Notes: generated by a model from the sequence alone, not told the origin. Counted from the stretch's first letter, positions 48,116 to 56,494 are shown. The stretch: 64,000 nt of DNA from Sphaerisporangium cinnabarinum (GCA_003052455.1 QAPD01000006.1:1-64000), one strand, 5' to 3'. Made by a program: numbers and translations.

Positions 48116-48511
48116 TCAGCCCGTGCGGCGCTCGCTCGCGAGGCGGTCGCGCAGCTCGTCGGCGAGGTGCACCTCGTCGTCGAGGGCGGCGAGCGCGTCG
48201 GCCACGCGCGGGAGGAAGTCGGCCCCGGCGCGGAACCACTCCACGCCCTCGAGGAAGCGCGCGGCGGCCGCGTCGTCGTGCAGGGCGAGCGCGAGGTCGG
48301 CACGGAGCACCAGGGCGCGGAACCGGACACGCTCCGCGACGGTGCGGGTCCGCACCCCCTCGGCCGCGAAGGCCCGGTCCAGGACCTGGGCGGCACCGGC
48401 CGGGTCGCCCGCCGCGCGGAGGATGCGCGCGTGCTCCAGGGCTCGGCCCAGGTCGGGCGGTTCCTCGGCGCCGCGGCGGGGCAGCCCGGGCACGAAGGCC
48501 CCACCAGCCAC
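48116..48511 (-). CDS. Hypothetical helical protein
   Basis: 131 residues, not recognised. Starts at the GTG at 48511, which has GGGAGG 6 nt upstream; an upstream in-frame start (48574) lacks support. Predicted almost fully helical with TPR-like pattern: LEHARILRAAGDPAGAAQVLDRAF, RALVLRADLALALHDDAAAARFLEGVEWF (outline), ELRDRLASERRTG. It lies 111 bp upstream of the zinc-finger gene in the same direction and may form an operon with it. Confidence 0.6.
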   Translation of the reverse strand: MAGGAFVPGLPRRGAEEPPDLGRALEHARILRAAGDPAGAAQVLDRAFAAEGVRTRTVAERVRFRALVLRADLALALHDDAAAARFLEGVEWFRAGADFLPRVADALAALDDEVHLADELRDRLASERRTG

Positions 48512-48598
48512 GCCGCACCTCCCGCCTCCCGCCGACAGCGCGCCCACACTAACCCTGGACGTGCGGCCCGGCACGGCGGGAGACGGGTGGCGAAGGGG

Positions 48599-49720
48599 TC
48601 AGCGCTGCACGCGCGCGCTGCCGCCCGACGCGAGCTTGCGGACCTCGGCGAGCGACGCCGTCGACGTGTCGCCGGGGGTCGTCATCGCGAGCGCCCCGTG
48701 CGCCGCGCCGTACTCGACGGCCTCCTGGATCGAGCCGAGCTCCATGAGCCCGTACGCGAGGCCCGACGCGAACGAGTCGCCGCCCCCCACGCGGTCGAGG
48801 ATCTCCAGGCCGGGGCGGTGCGTCGCCTCCGCGAAGCCCTGCACTCGCGACCACGCGATCGCGCCCCAGTCGTTGACCGTCGCGGTCCGCACGCCGCGCA
48901 GCGTCGTCGCGACGACCTGGAAGTTCGGGTACTCCTCGGCCGCGCGCGTGATCATCGCGCGGAACGCGGACGTGTCGAGGTCGGTGAGGTTCTCGTCGAC
49001 GCCCTCGACCGCGAACCCGAGCGACGCGGTGAAGTCCTCCTCGTTGCCGATCATCACGTCGACGTACCGCGCGAGGCGGCGGTTCACCTCCTGCGCGCGC
49101 TCGACGCCGCCGATGCCCTTCCAGAGCGAGGGGCGGTAGTTGAGGTCGTAGGAGACGACCGTGCCGTGGCGGCGGGCGGCGGCCATGGCCGCCTCCGCGA
49201 CGTCCGCGGACGACTCCGACAGCGCGGCGAAGATGCCGCCGGTGTGGAACCACCGGACGCCGCGGCCGAACACGTCGTCCCAGTCGACGTCGTCGGGCCG
49301 GAGCTGGGCGATCGCGGTGTTGCCGCGGTCGGAGACGCCGACCGCGCCGCGCACCCCGAACCCGCGCTCGGTGAAGTTGAGCCCGTTGCGCACCGTGCGG
49401 CCGATGCCGTCGTCCTCGCGCCACCGGACCCAGCGCGTGTCGAGCCCGCCCGTGAGCATGAGGTCCTCGACGAGGCGCCCGACCTCGTTGTCCGCGAGCG
49501 CGGTGACGATCGCGCCGCGCAGGCCGAACGCGCGGCGCAGGCCGCGCGCGACGTTGTACTCGCCGCCGCCCTCCCACACGTCGAAGCTGCGGGCCGTCTT
49601 GATGCGGCGCTCCCCCGGGTCGAGGCGCAGCATGACCTCGCCGAGCGCGACGACGTCGTAGGCGCAGTCGGCCGCGGGGCGGACGGCGAGCGGGGCCTGG
49701 GCGGTGAGGGTGTCGGTCAT
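48599..49720 (-). CDS. kdgK: 2-keto-3-deoxygluconate kinase (PfkB family)
   Basis: 373 residues. PfkB fold: VVALGEVMLRLDPGERRIKTAR (outline), GGGEYNVARGL, YDLNYRPSLW typical of KDG kinases, and LDRVGGGDSFASGLAYGL with the catalytic Asp in GGGDSF. It phosphorylates 2-keto-3-deoxygluconate to KDPG. The KDPG aldolase gene is immediately upstream with a 2-nt gap. ATG at 49720 with AAGGAG. Together they drain uronic acid or sugar-acid breakdown into pyruvate and glyceraldehyde 3-phosphate. Confidence 0.92.
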   Translation of the reverse strand: MTDTLTAQAPLAVRPAADCAYDVVALGEVMLRLDPGERRIKTARSFDVWEGGGEYNVARGLRRAFGLRGAIVTALADNEVGRLVEDLMLTGGLDTRWVRWREDDGIGRTVRNGLNFTERGFGVRGAVGVSDRGNTAIAQLRPDDVDWDDVFGRGVRWFHTGGIFAALSESSADVAEAAMAAARRHGTVVSYDLNYRPSLWKGIGGVERAQEVNRRLARYVDVMIGNEEDFTASLGFAVEGVDENLTDLDTSAFRAMITRAAEEYPNFQVVATTLRGVRTATVNDWGAIAWSRVQGFAEATHRPGLEILDRVGGGDSFASGLAYGLMELGSIQEAVEYGAAHGALAMTTPGDTSTASLAEVRKLASGGSARVQR

Positions 49721-49722
49721 GG

Positions 49723-50382
49723 TCAGGCTCCTTCGGCGGGGTGGGGGGCGGACGCGGCGAGCGCGACGGCCTCGCGCGTGCGGCGCGTGATCTCGGCGGT
49801 GTCGCCCGCGCGCACGAGCGCGGCGTCGACCATCCAGGAGCCGCCGGCGGCGAGCACGGCGGGCAGGGCCAGGTAGTCGAGCAGGTTGGCGGCGCTCACG
49901 CCGCCGGTCGGCACGAACCGCAGGCCGGGGAACGGCGCGGAGAACGCCGTGACCGCGGCGGGCCCGCCGACGACGTTCGCGGGGAACAGCTTGACGACGT
50001 CGAGGCCGAGGTCGAGCGCGGCGATGACGTCCGACGGCGTCGCGACACCCGGGACGACGGGCACGCCCAGCTCCTGCGCGCGGCGCACGACGCCGGCGGA
50101 GAGCCCGGGCGAGACGAGGAACCGCGCCCCGGCGTCGACCGCCTCGTCGACCTGCGCGGCCGTGACGACGGTGCCGGCGCCGACCAGCACGTCGGGCACC
50201 TCGCGCGCGATCGCCTCGATCGCCGCACGTGCCCCGGCGGTGCGGAACGTGACCTCGGCGACGGGCAGGCCGCCGTCGCGCAGCGCGCTCGCGACGAGGA
50301 CGCCCTGCGCCGCGTCGTCGACGACGACGACCGGCACGACGCGGGCACGCGCGATCCCCTCCAGGGGTCCCAGGGGTGACAT
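49723..50382 (-). CDS. eda: KDPG/KHG aldolase
   Basis: 219 residues, class I aldolase. The Schiff-base Lys is in VVKLFPANVVGG, the catalytic Glu in AEVTFRTAGA, and FVPTGGVSAANLLDYL holds the phosphate-binding turn. It splits 2-keto-3-deoxy-6-phosphogluconate to pyruvate and glyceraldehyde 3-phosphate. First gene of the two-gene operon with kdgK, divergent from an IclR regulator and 70 bp from it. ATG at 50382, upstream sequence AGCCTGG, weak Shine-Dalgarno. Confidence 0.93.
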   Translation of the reverse strand: MSPLGPLEGIARARVVPVVVVDDAAQGVLVASALRDGGLPVAEVTFRTAGARAAIEAIAREVPDVLVGAGTVVTAAQVDEAVDAGARFLVSPGLSAGVVRRAQELGVPVVPGVATPSDVIAALDLGLDVVKLFPANVVGGPAAVTAFSAPFPGLRFVPTGGVSAANLLDYLALPAVLAAGGSWMVDAALVRAGDTAEITRRTREAVALAASAPHPAEGA

Positions 50383-50402
50383 CCAGGCTCCGTTTCGCTA
50401 TG

Positions 50403-50421
50403 GTGAACACCTGTTGTTCAC
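50403..50421. promoter_or_regulatory. IclR/KdgR-type operator
   Basis: GTGAACA-N5-TGTTCAC, perfect 7-bp arms (50403-50409 and 50415-50421) between the divergent eda and iclR genes. The TGAA/TTCA symmetry is like KdgR-type IclR sites. Confidence 0.7.
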
Positions 50422-50452
50422 TACGGAACGCACTCTAGGCGAAGGAGTCACG

Positions 50453-51310
50453 ATGGCGGAAGCCGGACGTGCGCCGTCGGGCACCCCGGGGGCGGCCGAG
50501 AGCCCGCTCGGCAGCGTCGACAAGGCGCTCGTCGCGCTCGAGGCGCTCGCCGCGGCCGGTCCCGGGGGTGTCGCGCTCGGGGACCTCGCGCGCTCGCTCG
50601 GGCTGCACAAGGCGTCGCTGCACCGCACGCTCGCGGCCCTGCGGTTCCGCGGGTACGCCGAGCAGGACGCGACGACCGGCGACTACCGCCTCGGCCCGGC
50701 GGCGACGGCGCTCGCGACGGTCTACCTCGGCGAGGAGAACCTCCCCGCGCTCCTGCACCCGGTGCTCGTCGCGGTGTGCCGCGCGACCGACGAGCTCGTG
50801 CACCTCGGTGCCCTCGCCGGCACCGAGATCGTCTACCTCGACAAGGTCGAGCCGGCGCGCGCCGTCCGCGTCTGGTCGGCCGTCGGCCGGCGCCGCCCGG
50901 CGGCGACCACCGCGCTCGGGCGCGCGCTGCTCTCCCAGCGGGCTCTCGACGAGGGCGCGCTCGCCTGGTACGCGGCCGCCGCGCCCGAGGACCACCCCGT
51001 GACGCCCACCGCGCTGCGGGCGACGTGCGAGGCCACGCGCGCGACGGGGTTCGCCACGGAGACGGAGGAGAACGAGCCGGGCATCAGCTGCGTCGCCGTC
51101 CCGGTCCTGCGCGCCGGGCAGCCGGTCGCCGCCGTGAGCGTCACGGCGCCCGCCGAGCGGCTCGGCGCGCGGCGCCGGCGGGAGATCGAGGCGATCCTGC
51201 GCGAGGTCGTGCCGCCCCTGCTGCCCCCGACCCTGGCGGTGCCCGACGCCGTGCTCCGCGACCCCGGGGACGGCGCGACCCGCCGACCGGCGACGGACGC
51301 CGCGCTGTGA
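50453..51310 (+). CDS. IclR family regulator (KdgR-like)
   Basis: 285 residues. The N-terminal winged helix starts at SVDKALVALEALAAAG with LGLHKASLHRTLAALRFRGYAEQD. The IclR effector domain has VYLDKVEPARAVRVWSAVGRRRPA and GFATETEENEPGISCVAVPV. Divergent from eda-kdgK with a perfect operator between them, so KDG- or KDPG-responsive repression is likely. ATG at 50453 with GAAGGAG 5-6 nt upstream; the longer upstream frame is antisense to eda and rejected. Confidence 0.92.
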   Translation: MAEAGRAPSGTPGAAESPLGSVDKALVALEALAAAGPGGVALGDLARSLGLHKASLHRTLAALRFRGYAEQDATTGDYRLGPAATALATVYLGEENLPALLHPVLVAVCRATDELVHLGALAGTEIVYLDKVEPARAVRVWSAVGRRRPAATTALGRALLSQRALDEGALAWYAAAAPEDHPVTPTALRATCEATRATGFATETEENEPGISCVAVPVLRAGQPVAAVSVTAPAERLGARRRREIEAILREVVPPLLPPTLAVPDAVLRDPGDGATRRPATDAAL

Positions 51311-51355
51311 GAGAGTTCAACCGCAGCACGACGGAATGACGGAAGGGCCCGCGCG

Positions 51356-51739
51356 ATGACCGTCCTCGTGGCGTACAACGACTCCCCGCAGGGCGAGACC
51401 GCATTCCGGGCGGCCGTCGCCGAGGCGGTCCACCGCTCGACCCCCCTCGCGGTCCTCGTGCTCACGCCGCAGGACGCCGACGCGGGCGTCCCCGCGAGCC
51501 TCGCGCACCTGCTCGACACGCTCCCCGCCCAGGTCGCGCGCCCCGAGGTCTCGTACCGTCCCGAGCACCGCGACCCGGCCGAGGCGATCATCGACGAGGC
51601 CGAGCGCACGACCCCCGACCTCGTCGTCGTGGGGGCGCGCAAGCGCTCGCCCGTCGGCAAGTTCTTGCTCGGCAGCACCACGCAGCGCGTCCTGCTGGAC
51701 TCGCCCGTCCCGGTGCTCGTCGTCAAGGCGTCCCACTGA
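51356..51739 (+). CDS. Universal stress protein (UspA family)
   Basis: 127 residues, single Usp domain. ATP-binding signature G-x2-G-x9-G-(S/T) appears in VVGARKRSPVGKFLLGSTTQRVL. N-terminal VLVAYNDSPQGETAFRAAV fits the first strand and helix. Such small Usp proteins bind ATP or AMP and aid stress survival. ATG at 51356 with GGAAGGGCC upstream. It follows iclR after 45 bp and may be co-transcribed. Confidence 0.92.
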   Translation: MTVLVAYNDSPQGETAFRAAVAEAVHRSTPLAVLVLTPQDADAGVPASLAHLLDTLPAQVARPEVSYRPEHRDPAEAIIDEAERTTPDLVVVGARKRSPVGKFLLGSTTQRVLLDSPVPVLVVKASH

Positions 51740-51790
51740 CGGACGCCGCCGCGCGGCCGCCCGGTCGCCCGGACGTCCGCGCCGCCCGGC

Positions 51791-52669
51791 TCAGCTCTGC
51801 GCGACGGCGGCGCGCAGCCCGTCGACGAGCGGCGTCGTCGGGCGGCCCAGGAGCCGGCGGAGGTCCTCGGTGACCTCGGCGAGCAGGCCGTCGCGGATGT
51901 TGCCGTCCAGCGCGACGACGAACCCGGCCGTCCCCTCGTCCAGGCCCGCGCCCAGCAGGAGCGCGCGGTGCTCGTCGGGCGACACGCGCCGGTAGACGAC
52001 GGGGCGCCCGAGCACCTCGGCCGCCGCGGCGGCCAGGTCGTCGTACGTCCACGCGACGTCACCGCTCAGCTCGTACACGGCGCCCGCGTGCGCGGACGCG
52101 TCCTCGTGCGCGGCGAGCGCGACGACGGCCGCCGCCTCGGCGAAGTCCGCGCGGCTCGCGCTCGCGACGCGGCCGTCGCCCACGCTCGCGACGATCTCGC
52201 CGGACTCGCGTGCGGCGAGCACGTCGCCGACGTAGTTCTCGGTGTACCAGTTGTTGCGCAGGACCGTCGTGGCGAGGCCCGAGGCGGCGAGGAGCTCCTC
52301 GGTCGCCTTGTGCTCGGGCGCGAGCACGAGCGCGGACGTCGTCGCGTGCGGGGCGCTCGTGTAGACCACGCGCGCGACCCCGGCGGCCTGCGCGGCGTCG
52401 ACGACGTTGCGGTGCTGCTCGACGCGCTGCCCGACCTCGGACCCGGAGACGAGCACGAGGACGTCCACCCCGGCGAGCGCGGGGGCGAGCGTCTCCGGCT
52501 GTGCGTAGTCGGCCTCGCGGACCTCGACGCCGCGGTCGGCGAGGTCCGCGACCTTGGCGGTCGTGCGCGCGAGCGCGACGACCTGGGACGCGTCGGCCCC
52601 GCGGGCGAGGAGGGACTCGACGACGAGGCGGCCGAGGTGGCCGCTGGCTCCGGTGACGGCGATGGACAT
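51791..52669 (-). CDS. NAD(P)H-binding quinone oxidoreductase, QorB/NmrA-like
   Basis: 292 residues. N-terminal Rossmann motif VTGASGHLGR, then VVYTSAPHATTSALVLAPEHKATE and LRNNWYTENYVGDVL, the latter close to QorB (YtfG). It reduces quinones with NADPH. ATG at 52669 with AAGGAG upstream. Divergent from an HxlR regulator (52811), the same arrangement as ytfG-ytfH and yodB-type quinone stress systems, so thiol/quinone-triggered induction is likely. Confidence 0.9.
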   Translation of the reverse strand: MSIAVTGASGHLGRLVVESLLARGADASQVVALARTTAKVADLADRGVEVREADYAQPETLAPALAGVDVLVLVSGSEVGQRVEQHRNVVDAAQAAGVARVVYTSAPHATTSALVLAPEHKATEELLAASGLATTVLRNNWYTENYVGDVLAARESGEIVASVGDGRVASASRADFAEAAAVVALAAHEDASAHAGAVYELSGDVAWTYDDLAAAAAEVLGRPVVYRRVSPDEHRALLLGAGLDEGTAGFVVALDGNIRDGLLAEVTEDLRRLLGRPTTPLVDGLRAAVAQS

Positions 52670-52727
52670 GCGCGGGCTCCTTCGAGTGCGGGGCGCGGCC
52701 GGTCGACCGCGCGACCACCAGCATGCG

Positions 52728-52742
52728 CTTACTTTTCGTAAG
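52728..52742. promoter_or_regulatory. HxlR-type operator between qorB-like and hxlR genes
   Basis: CTTAC-TTTTC-GTAAG, perfect 5-bp arms with a further partial match outward (GCGCTTAC against GTAAGTGC). It resembles QorR-type HxlR sites and sits in the divergent gap. Confidence 0.65.
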
Positions 52743-52810
52743 TGCCAACCATGAGTGAGTGCGACCTATCTCACAGCACTCGCCACAGGCGGGCGCCGTA
52801 TCCTGGGGCG

Positions 52811-53218
52811 ATGACCACCGACGCCCGTCCCGTGGAGGACACCGGACCCACCGACGCGATGGTGGCCGACGTCTTCCAGCGCGGCTGCACCTCGCGCCAC
52901 GTGCTCGAGGCCGTGACCGGGCGCTGGGGCGTGCTCACGGTCGCGGGCCTGCGCGACGGCGCGGTGCGCTTCAACGCGCTCCGCCGCCGCATCGACGGGG
53001 TCAGCGAGAAGATGCTCGCGCAGACCCTCCAGTCGCTCGAGCGCGACGGCATCGTCGTGCGCGAGGTGCGGGCGAGCATCCCGCCCCACGTCGAGTACTC
53101 CCTCACCGACCTCGGGCGCCGCGTCGCGGACAGCCTCTCGGGGCTCATCGACGTCCTCGAGGGCGCGGTCGACGAGGTGTCGGCGTCCCAGCGCGCGTAC
53201 GACGCGCGCCGGGACTGA
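52811..53218 (+). CDS. HxlR family transcriptional regulator (QorR-like)
   Basis: 135 residues from the ATG at 52811, which lies 6 nt after TATCCT and has no Shine-Dalgarno, so it is probably leaderless; the frame is open back to 52742 but that part overlaps the operator. HxlR winged helix: CTSRHVLEAVTGRWGVLTVAGL, FNALRRRIDGVSEKMLAQTLQSLERDG (outline), PHVEYSLTDLGRRV. The N-terminal Cys in QRGCTSRHV is the position of redox-sensing Cys in YodB/QorR. Divergent from the qorB-like gene. Confidence 0.9.
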   Translation: MTTDARPVEDTGPTDAMVADVFQRGCTSRHVLEAVTGRWGVLTVAGLRDGAVRFNALRRRIDGVSEKMLAQTLQSLERDGIVVREVRASIPPHVEYSLTDLGRRVADSLSGLIDVLEGAVDEVSASQRAYDARRD

Positions 53219-53222
53219 CCGC

Positions 53223-54299
53223 TCACGTCTGCGAGCGCACGTACCACCAGACGAGCGCGGCGACCACGAGCAGGCCCGCCACGACGGCGAGCACGATCTT
53301 GCCGACGCTGTAGGGACGTCGTCCGACCACCTGTCCCGTGTTCGCGTTGACCATGACCTGCCACTGCCTGCCCGCGTACACGTACGTCGCGACCCACAGC
53401 GGCAGGAGCACGAGCTTGAACATCACGTCGGCGTAGGCGGTCCGGACCGACCCCACGCGCTGCTCGTCGCCGCCGATGTCGCGCTCGACGTCCCTCCGGA
53501 TCACCGGGGCCATCTTCTGCTGCGCCCGCTCGAGCCCGACGGGCGGCTCGACCTCGTAGCGCGCCGCGGCGAACCCGGCGAGGTACTCGGCGCGGAACGG
53601 CACGGCCTGCGCGAGCGGCCACGGTCCGAGCCGGGCGAGGTCGCGCTCGGCGACCTGGGACGACGCGGGCACGAGCACGTCGTCGAAGTCGCGCGCGACG
53701 TGCCCCGCGACGTGCGTCCAGCTCACGCGCCGCTCCTGGCGCTCCTGGTCCCCCTGCTTCACGGTGACGTAGTACGCGTCGCCGCGCTGCCCCGTGTACG
53801 CGGACGACGTGCGCGCGTCGAACGTCCAGTGCGGCACGTACGAGCCGTGCAGCGACTCGGTGTCCCCCACCTTCTTCAGCTCGCCCGGCGCGAACCAGCG
53901 CGAGCGCACCCACCGCCGGAATGCCTCGCGCGCCTGGGCCTGCTCGACGCCGAACGGCACGACCGCCTCCGGCTGCACGAGCCCGTCGGTCTCCGCCGCG
54001 ACGACGAGGTGGCCCCCGCAGAAGCGGCACGCGACGGACAGGTCCGTGCCCTGCGTCGTCGCGCCGCAGCCGTCGCACACGAGGGTGCGGGCGTCGAGGA
54101 GCCCGGCGCGCACGCCGCCCTGGGCCGCGGCCCACGCGTCGAAGGAGTGCTCGTCGACGGCATCCCCCGGCGCGTGCACGATGTCGACCGTGCCGCCGCA
54201 CGCGACGCAGCGCAGGTGCTGCGTGCCCGGCGCGTACGCGAGCTGCGACCCGCACGCGTCGCAGCGCGTGCGGACCAGCTCGCCCCGGGTGTCGCTCAC
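53223..54299 (-). CDS. Zinc-ribbon membrane protein (YdjG-like)
   Basis: 358 residues. Two zinc ribbons lie at the N-terminus: RCDACGSQL with RCVACGG, and VCDGCGATT with ACRFCGG (eight Cys by about residue 95). A central beta-rich region begins RRWVRSRWFAPGELK and contains YVPHWTFDARTSSAYTGQRG. One or two C-terminal helices end the protein (KIVLAVVAGLLVVAALVWWYV). The layout matches YdjG-type TFIIB zinc-ribbon membrane proteins. GTG at 54299 follows the SPFH gene by 2 nt, so the two products probably form one complex. Confidence 0.83.
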   Translation of the reverse strand: MSDTRGELVRTRCDACGSQLAYAPGTQHLRCVACGGTVDIVHAPGDAVDEHSFDAWAAAQGGVRAGLLDARTLVCDGCGATTQGTDLSVACRFCGGHLVVAAETDGLVQPEAVVPFGVEQAQAREAFRRWVRSRWFAPGELKKVGDTESLHGSYVPHWTFDARTSSAYTGQRGDAYYVTVKQGDQERQERRVSWTHVAGHVARDFDDVLVPASSQVAERDLARLGPWPLAQAVPFRAEYLAGFAAARYEVEPPVGLERAQQKMAPVIRRDVERDIGGDEQRVGSVRTAYADVMFKLVLLPLWVATYVYAGRQWQVMVNANTGQVVGRRPYSVGKIVLAVVAGLLVVAALVWWYVRSQT

Positions 54300-54301
54300 C
54301 G

Positions 54302-55477
54302 TCAGCCCGCCGCCGGGTCGCTGGAGGTCCCCGTCGGGGTGCCGGTCGGGGCGTCCGTCGGGGGCAGCGGCGGCGGGGTCGCGGCGAACAGCGACGCGAG
54401 CGCGGGTACCTGCCCGGCGGGCGTCCACGCGTTCATGCCCTGCTGCCAGACGAGCGAACCGCGCGTCAGGGCCCCGGACCGGACGTGGCCCGCGAGGTCC
54501 GCCGTCGTGCCGGGACCCGCCTGCGCGCCGTCCACGGCCCAGTACCAGGGCGACTCCGCGGCGGGCAGCGGCGGCGGACCGGCGGGCGCCGCCGGGGCCT
54601 GCGGGGCCGACGGCGTCCCGAGCGACTGCGCGAGCTGCTGCCCCATCGCGGCCCCGAGGCCCATCCCCGCACCGAGGCCCAGGCCGTCGCCCGCCCCGCC
54701 GGGGTTCCCCGCCGCGGTCTCGATCGCGTTCGCCGCCTGGAACCTCGTGTACTGGTCGAGGTTCCCGACGACGGCCATCTGGGTCCGCTTGTCGAGCGCC
54801 GCCTCGACCTCGGGCGGGAAGGAGACGTTCTCGAGGACGAAGCGCCGGACGGCGATGCCGTACTCCGACAGGTCCTCCGAGAGCTGGCCCGCGAGGCGCG
54901 TGGCGATCTGGCCCTGGTTCGCGGCGAGGTCGACCGCCGCGACGCCGGCCTCCGCGAGCGCCGGCCCGAGCTGGCCGACCACGAGGCGGCGGAAGTAGTC
55001 GCCGATCTCGTCGGTGCGGAACTGCGGGTCGGTGCCCACGAGCTGGCGCAGCAGCGCCGCCGGGTCCACGACCTGCAGCGCGTACGTGCCGAACGCGCGC
55101 AGCCGCACCGCGCCGAGCTCCGGGTCGCGCAGGATCACCGGGTTCTGCGTGCCCCACGTGAGGTCGGTGAGCTGGCGCGTCGTGACGAAGTAGACCTCCG
55201 CCTTGAACGGTGAGCTGAACCCGTGCTTCCAGCCCTGCAGCGTGGACAGGATCGGCAGGTTCTTGGTCTCGAGCGTGTACGTGCCCGGCCCGAACACGTC
55301 GGCGAGCCGGCCCTCGCTCACGAAGACGGCGCTCTGCCCCTCGCGCACGACGAGCTTCGCCTGGTTCTTGATCTCGTTGCCCTGGCGCGGGAAGCGCCAG
55401 ACGATCGTGTCCCGGCTCTCGTCGAGGAACTCGACGATGTCGATCAGCTGGCCGCGCAGCTTCTCCATGAAGCTCAT
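54302..55477 (-). CDS. SPFH-domain protein with GYF_2 domain (YdjI-like)
   Basis: 391 residues. SPFH/band-7-like core with DTIVWRFPRQGNEIKNQAKLVVREGQSAVF (outline) and FFVTTR-type YFVTTRQLTDLTWGTQNPVILRDPE. A helical stretch and a Gly/Ala-rich region (GLGLGAGMGLGAAMGQQ) follow, then PPPLPAAESPWYWAVDG starting a C-terminal GYF_2 (DUF4339) domain to about residue 365. The family is linked to membrane-stress proteins that recruit PspA. ATG at 55477 with AAGGAG. Forms an operon with the zinc-ribbon membrane gene. Confidence 0.87.
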   Translation of the reverse strand: MSFMEKLRGQLIDIVEFLDESRDTIVWRFPRQGNEIKNQAKLVVREGQSAVFVSEGRLADVFGPGTYTLETKNLPILSTLQGWKHGFSSPFKAEVYFVTTRQLTDLTWGTQNPVILRDPELGAVRLRAFGTYALQVVDPAALLRQLVGTDPQFRTDEIGDYFRRLVVGQLGPALAEAGVAAVDLAANQGQIATRLAGQLSEDLSEYGIAVRRFVLENVSFPPEVEAALDKRTQMAVVGNLDQYTRFQAANAIETAAGNPGGAGDGLGLGAGMGLGAAMGQQLAQSLGTPSAPQAPAAPAGPPPLPAAESPWYWAVDGAQAGPGTTADLAGHVRSGALTRGSLVWQQGMNAWTPAGQVPALASLFAATPPPLPPTDAPTGTPTGTSSDPAAG

Positions 55478-55714
55478 CCGGACTCCTTCGCTCGTCGTGC
55501 GGGACGGTCGTCGGCGAGCAGGTCCGCGACCCGCCGCGTCGCCCCGGCGCGCCGAGCATAGCGGCATCCCAGCCTGCCGATGAAACCCCCAAGGCTTGGT
55601 AAAACCGACTGGTCGCCGCGCGGTCGTGTCCAGGCCGACGAACCCGCGGCTGCGGCCCACGGACGAGGCCGCCCGAGGAGGGACCCGGTGTTCGGCGGCA
55701 CCTATCCTGGCCGG

Positions 55715-56437
55715 GTGCCGACCCCGCCGACGACCGCACCCGCGACGCCCACCGTCGCCGTCCTCCTCGCGGCCGGGGCCGGGACGCGCCTCGGCCGCGG
55801 CCCCAAGGCGCTGCTCCCCCACCGCGGCGGGACGCTCGTCGAGCACGCGACGAGGACCCTGCTCACGGGCGGGTGCGACGCCGTCGTCGTGGTGCTCGGC
55901 GCCGGGGCCGCCGGTGTCCGGGCCGGGTCGTCGCTCGACGGCCCCGGGGTGCGCGTCGTCGAGAACCCCGACTGGGCCACCGGGATGGCGTCGTCCCTGC
56001 GCGTCGGCGTCACCGCCGCTCTGGACCTGGTCCCCGCCCGGGTCGTCGTCGCGCACGTGGACCAGCCCGGCGTCCGGCCCGACGACGTCGCGCGCCTCCT
56101 CGCCGCGCACCGCCCCGGGCGCGTGACCGCGTCGCGGTGGCTCGCCGCCGCCGAGGGTGTGTCGCAGGGCGCGGTGGGGTCGCATGGCGCTGCGGACGAT
56201 GCTGCGGGCGCGGAGCGCGCGGCGACGGCGGGCCGTCCTCGCTGGGCGCACCCGCTCGTCCTCGACGCCGCGCTCGCGGGACCCGCCGCCGCGAGCGCCC
56301 GCGGCGACCACGGCGCGCGCGACTTCCTGCGCGCCCACGCCGACCTGGTCGACGACGTCGACCACCCCGGCGACGGCCGCGACCTCGACACCGCGGCCGA
56401 CCTCGACCTCCTCGACCCGCCGCCCCGCCCCCGCTGA
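55715..56437 (+). CDS. Molybdenum cofactor nucleotidyltransferase (MobA/MocA-like)
   Basis: 240 residues, NTP-transferase fold. Signature LLAAGAGTRLGRGPKALLPHRG, VVVLGAGAAG, NPDWATGMASSLRVGV and HVDQPGV. This form (with GMASSLR) is the MocA/CTP or GTP:molybdopterin transferase type associated with molybdenum hydroxylases, which fits the convergent xanthine-dehydrogenase genes. A Gly/Ala-rich insert of about 28 residues (EGVSQGAVGSHGAADDAAG) interrupts the fold. GTG at 55715 lies 6 nt after TATCCT: probable leaderless start. The stop codon lies inside a palindrome. Confidence 0.87.
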   Translation: MPTPPTTAPATPTVAVLLAAGAGTRLGRGPKALLPHRGGTLVEHATRTLLTGGCDAVVVVLGAGAAGVRAGSSLDGPGVRVVENPDWATGMASSLRVGVTAALDLVPARVVVAHVDQPGVRPDDVARLLAAHRPGRVTASRWLAAAEGVSQGAVGSHGAADDAAGAERAATAGRPRWAHPLVLDAALAGPAAASARGDHGARDFLRAHADLVDDVDHPGDGRDLDTAADLDLLDPPPRPR

Positions 56438-56494
56438 GTGCATGAAACAGTCGCGCCGACCGACGTCGGACGCGACTGTTTCCCGCACTCAGCG
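56432..56494. terminator. 63-bp palindrome containing both stop codons of convergent genes
   Basis: CGCTGAGTGC (56432-56441) pairs with 56485-56494, a 2x2 mismatch follows, then GAAACAGTCGCG (56444-56455) pairs with 56471-56482, and CCGAC/GTCGG closes the centre. Each outer arm reads CGC TGA on its own strand, so both flanking genes end with Arg-stop inside the stem. Confidence 0.85.
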
